NCBI GenBank assembly: GCA_013285945.1
Contig: JABDGP010000004.1
Location: forward strand, 1-64,000
From: Bacteroidota bacterium
GTDB lineage: Bacteria; Bacteroidota; Bacteroidia; Cytophagales; Cyclobacteriaceae
DNA: 64,000 nucleotides
Reading direction: 5' to 3'
Positions within the stretch are counted from its first letter, which is position 1. Each line of letters opens with the position of its first letter. The translations under genes were made by a program, and so were the position numbers. Shown here piece by piece: positions 62,272-64,000 of the stretch. Below the pieces are notes generated by a model. The model saw only the letters and a list, made by a program, of their open reading frames with translations, ran no database searches and was not told where the DNA came from.

Positions 62272-64000
62272 ATGAAGATAGCCTCTCTTCTCGTTTGCCT
62301 GCTTTGCAATCTTAGCCTGTTTTCTCAGAAGCAGGCGCAAGCCCGGGTTGATTCCCTGCTTGAGCGATTAAGAACTGCAGATGACGGCCTTGCCAAACTG
62401 AGTTTGTACGTGCAGGTGATGACTGTCTACAATGACTTTGATAAGCAGGCTGCACTAAGCTTTGAAAAAGATGCCATGGCCCTGGCTACCAAAATAGAAT
62501 CCAAAGCTGGAATAGCCGATGTAAAAAATGTGGTGGGAAGAATTTATTGGCGTCTTGGTAATTTTAACGAAGCACTGAAATACCATCACGAGGCAAAGCA
62601 AATTTTCGAACAACTTAATGATGCAAAAAAAATTGCGCTCTCTGTTAGATACATCGGCCAGGACTACGCCGATGGAGGATACTACCCTGAAGCATTGAAG
62701 CATCTGAATGACGCCCTGGACAAGTACAAAAAAACTGGTGACCGTGGAAACGCAGCACTGCTCTACAATCTTCTTGCATGGGTATATGCGAAACAGGGGA
62801 ATTATGTGGAGGCATCCAGAAATGGCTACTTGTCACTTTCTATATTCGAGGAACTGGGTGATGAAAAAAATAGCGCACTCGCCGCCTCAGATATAGCAGA
62901 TTATTACATTCAGTTGGGAAATTATTCTGAGGCTCTTAAATATTTTAGACAAAGCGAGACAATCAACCGCTCAGAAGGTGATATCCTTAACCTGGGATAC
63001 AATCACATTATGGTGGGAAGGGTTTACCGGTTGATGGGTCAGTATTCCAAATCACTGAAGAACCACAAGGCAGCGCTTTCGATAGGCAGAGATGCACATG
63101 ACCCGAATATTGCTGCCAAAGCCTATGAAGGCATGGCTGAGGTTTATAAAGCGAGTAGCGAATATTCCAAAGCATTGACACATTACATGTCTTCGGCACA
63201 ACTGTTCAAAAAATCTTCTAACCGCAGAGACCTTGCCCGTAGTTATTGCTTTGTTGGTGATTGCTATCGTATTGTTGGTAAGTATTGGCTTTCAAAAATC
63301 TATTATGACAGTGCCTTTACTTTATCTAAAGCGCTCGACAGTAAAGCTCTCCTGGCGGACTACTACCATGGAGTAGAGGAACTCGACAGCGCCCGGAATA
63401 ATTGGATGGGAGCCTACTTCAATCATAAGAATTACATCCTCAATAGAGACAGTCTTCTAAATGAGGGTAGCGTCAAAAAAATGATGCAACTAAAACTAAA
63501 CTACGAATTCAATAAAAAGGAAGCGGCACTCAGGGCCGAGCAACATGAAAAAGATATCCGGCAACGAAACCAGTCTCTTTTTCTGGGAATTATTGCTTCC
63601 CTGATTTTAATCCTGGCAATCGTTTTATATCGAAATAAGAACAAGCAGGGTAAGATTAATACGGAACTAAAGCATAAATCAGAAAGCCTAGAGGAAGAAA
63701 ACAGAGAGAAGTTGAGCATTCTGAATATTATCTCGCACGATCTGAAAGCTCCCTTTAATAAGATAAAAGGATTAGTTGATCTGATGCAGATCACCGAAGA
63801 CCAAAGCGAGACTGATAGAGAACAGTACATCGAACACATCAAAGCCTCTATAGCCCAAGGTAATTATTTAATCAATAAATTATTAGAGGCTCGCAATGTT
63901 TACACTGAAACTAAACCACCGGTTTTTGAATCAACAGACCTGCCTAGGTTCATTCATAACTTTCAGGCAGCTATGAACGGACAACTGCGTGTAAAGCAGC
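62272..64000 (+). CDS. TPR-containing sensor histidine kinase, 3' truncated by window
   Basis: The frame from the ATG at 62272 stays open to the window end (576 codons). A signal peptide (SLLVCLLCNLSLFSQ) leads to a periplasmic TPR region with several repeats (for example GRIYWRLGNFNEALKYHHEA and ADYYIQLGNYSEALKYFRQS). A coiled-coil follows, then one TM (FLGIIASLILILAIVLY, about 440-460) and a dimerisation domain with H-box IISHDLKAPFNKIKGL (His at about 489). The ATPase domain lies beyond the window. The architecture equals the kinase at 16131-18074; sequence similarity between their sensor parts is modest. No adjacent regulator is visible. Confidence 0.9.
   Translation, partial: MKIASLLVCLLCNLSLFSQKQAQARVDSLLERLRTADDGLAKLSLYVQVMTVYNDFDKQAALSFEKDAMALATKIESKAGIADVKNVVGRIYWRLGNFNEALKYHHEAKQIFEQLNDAKKIALSVRYIGQDYADGGYYPEALKHLNDALDKYKKTGDRGNAALLYNLLAWVYAKQGNYVEASRNGYLSLSIFEELGDEKNSALAASDIADYYIQLGNYSEALKYFRQSETINRSEGDILNLGYNHIMVGRVYRLMGQYSKSLKNHKAALSIGRDAHDPNIAAKAYEGMAEVYKASSEYSKALTHYMSSAQLFKKSSNRRDLARSYCFVGDCYRIVGKYWLSKIYYDSAFTLSKALDSKALLADYYHGVEELDSARNNWMGAYFNHKNYILNRDSLLNEGSVKKMMQLKLNYEFNKKEAALRAEQHEKDIRQRNQSLFLGIIASLILILAIVLYRNKNKQGKINTELKHKSESLEEENREKLSILNIISHDLKAPFNKIKGLVDLMQITEDQSETDREQYIEHIKASIAQGNYLINKLLEARNVYTETKPPVFESTDLPRFIHNFQAAMNGQLRVKQ

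Overview
The window is chromosomal DNA of a member of the Bacteroidota, most likely of the Cytophagia/Cytophagales type. Four things point there. It carries porX, the response-regulator/PglZ regulator of type IX secretion. It has heptad-type TPR sensor kinases and a 7TM-DISM kinase. It has the DUF1801, TIGR02757, GMC plus gluconate-dehydrogenase-subunit-3 and divergent alanine-dehydrogenase families usual in that phylum. Several genes have the phylum's -7 promoter word TAnnTTTG upstream, with little Shine-Dalgarno sequence. GC looks moderate (mid-40s by eye). No phage, IS element, CRISPR array, rRNA or tRNA was recognised; this is mostly core chromosome.

Layout. 1-4.6 kb: end of an RND adaptor, a CzcA-type metal efflux pump, an outer-membrane barrel and a DUF1801 protein. 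4.6-11.1 kb: a dihydroorotase homologue without its key catalytic residues, a BatA/vWA membrane protein, a ClC-CBS channel and a BamA/TamA-like barrel. 11.2-16.1 kb: dnaA, then the methylmalonyl-CoA mutase pair mutA-mutB. 16.1-24.2 kb: a TPR sensor kinase, OsmC, an SDR enzyme, DUF2252, a zinc-ribbon protein, a rhodanese, lpxD and an HD hydrolase. 24.2-27.8 kb: the tightly overlapping porX-tsaE-ald operon, which diverges from the HD gene at a shared CATG, then a small unknown gene. 27.8-36.2 kb: paaA (alone), a thioredoxin-like peroxiredoxin, a MacB/FtsX permease, valS and an MFS transporter. 36.4-42.4 kb: gltB-gltD. 42.4-44.7 kb: a cytosolic trypsin-like protease and an unknown partner. 44.8-50.2 kb: NfeD, and divergently a LysM protein, two tandem OmpA fusion proteins and TIGR02757. 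50.3-52.6 kb: GMC oxidoreductase and its Tat-type small subunit. 52.7-57.9 kb: a single-domain response regulator, a 7TM-DISM kinase, an MHS transporter and a seven-repeat lipoprotein. 57.9-64 kb: an SPFH protein with a small membrane partner, ligD, and a TPR sensor kinase cut by the window end.

The genes group into metal and envelope homeostasis, propionyl-CoA/methylmalonyl-CoA metabolism, nitrogen assimilation (gltBD), signal transduction (three kinases, one stand-alone receiver, PorX) and DNA end repair (ligD). Many convergent pairs lie 0-11 bp apart, so transcripts must read into each other.

The best candidate for something undescribed is the two-gene unit at 42446-44677. A cytosolic trypsin-like protease with a zinc ribbon ends in a domain that, by eye, matches the N-terminal domain of the protein encoded just upstream. 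Also notable are two copies of a roughly 130-bp structured intergenic repeat (34828-34960 and 61880-62004) and two enzyme homologues with replaced catalytic residues (dihydroorotase-like and alanine-dehydrogenase-like). All of this was read by eye; no database search or alignment program was used.
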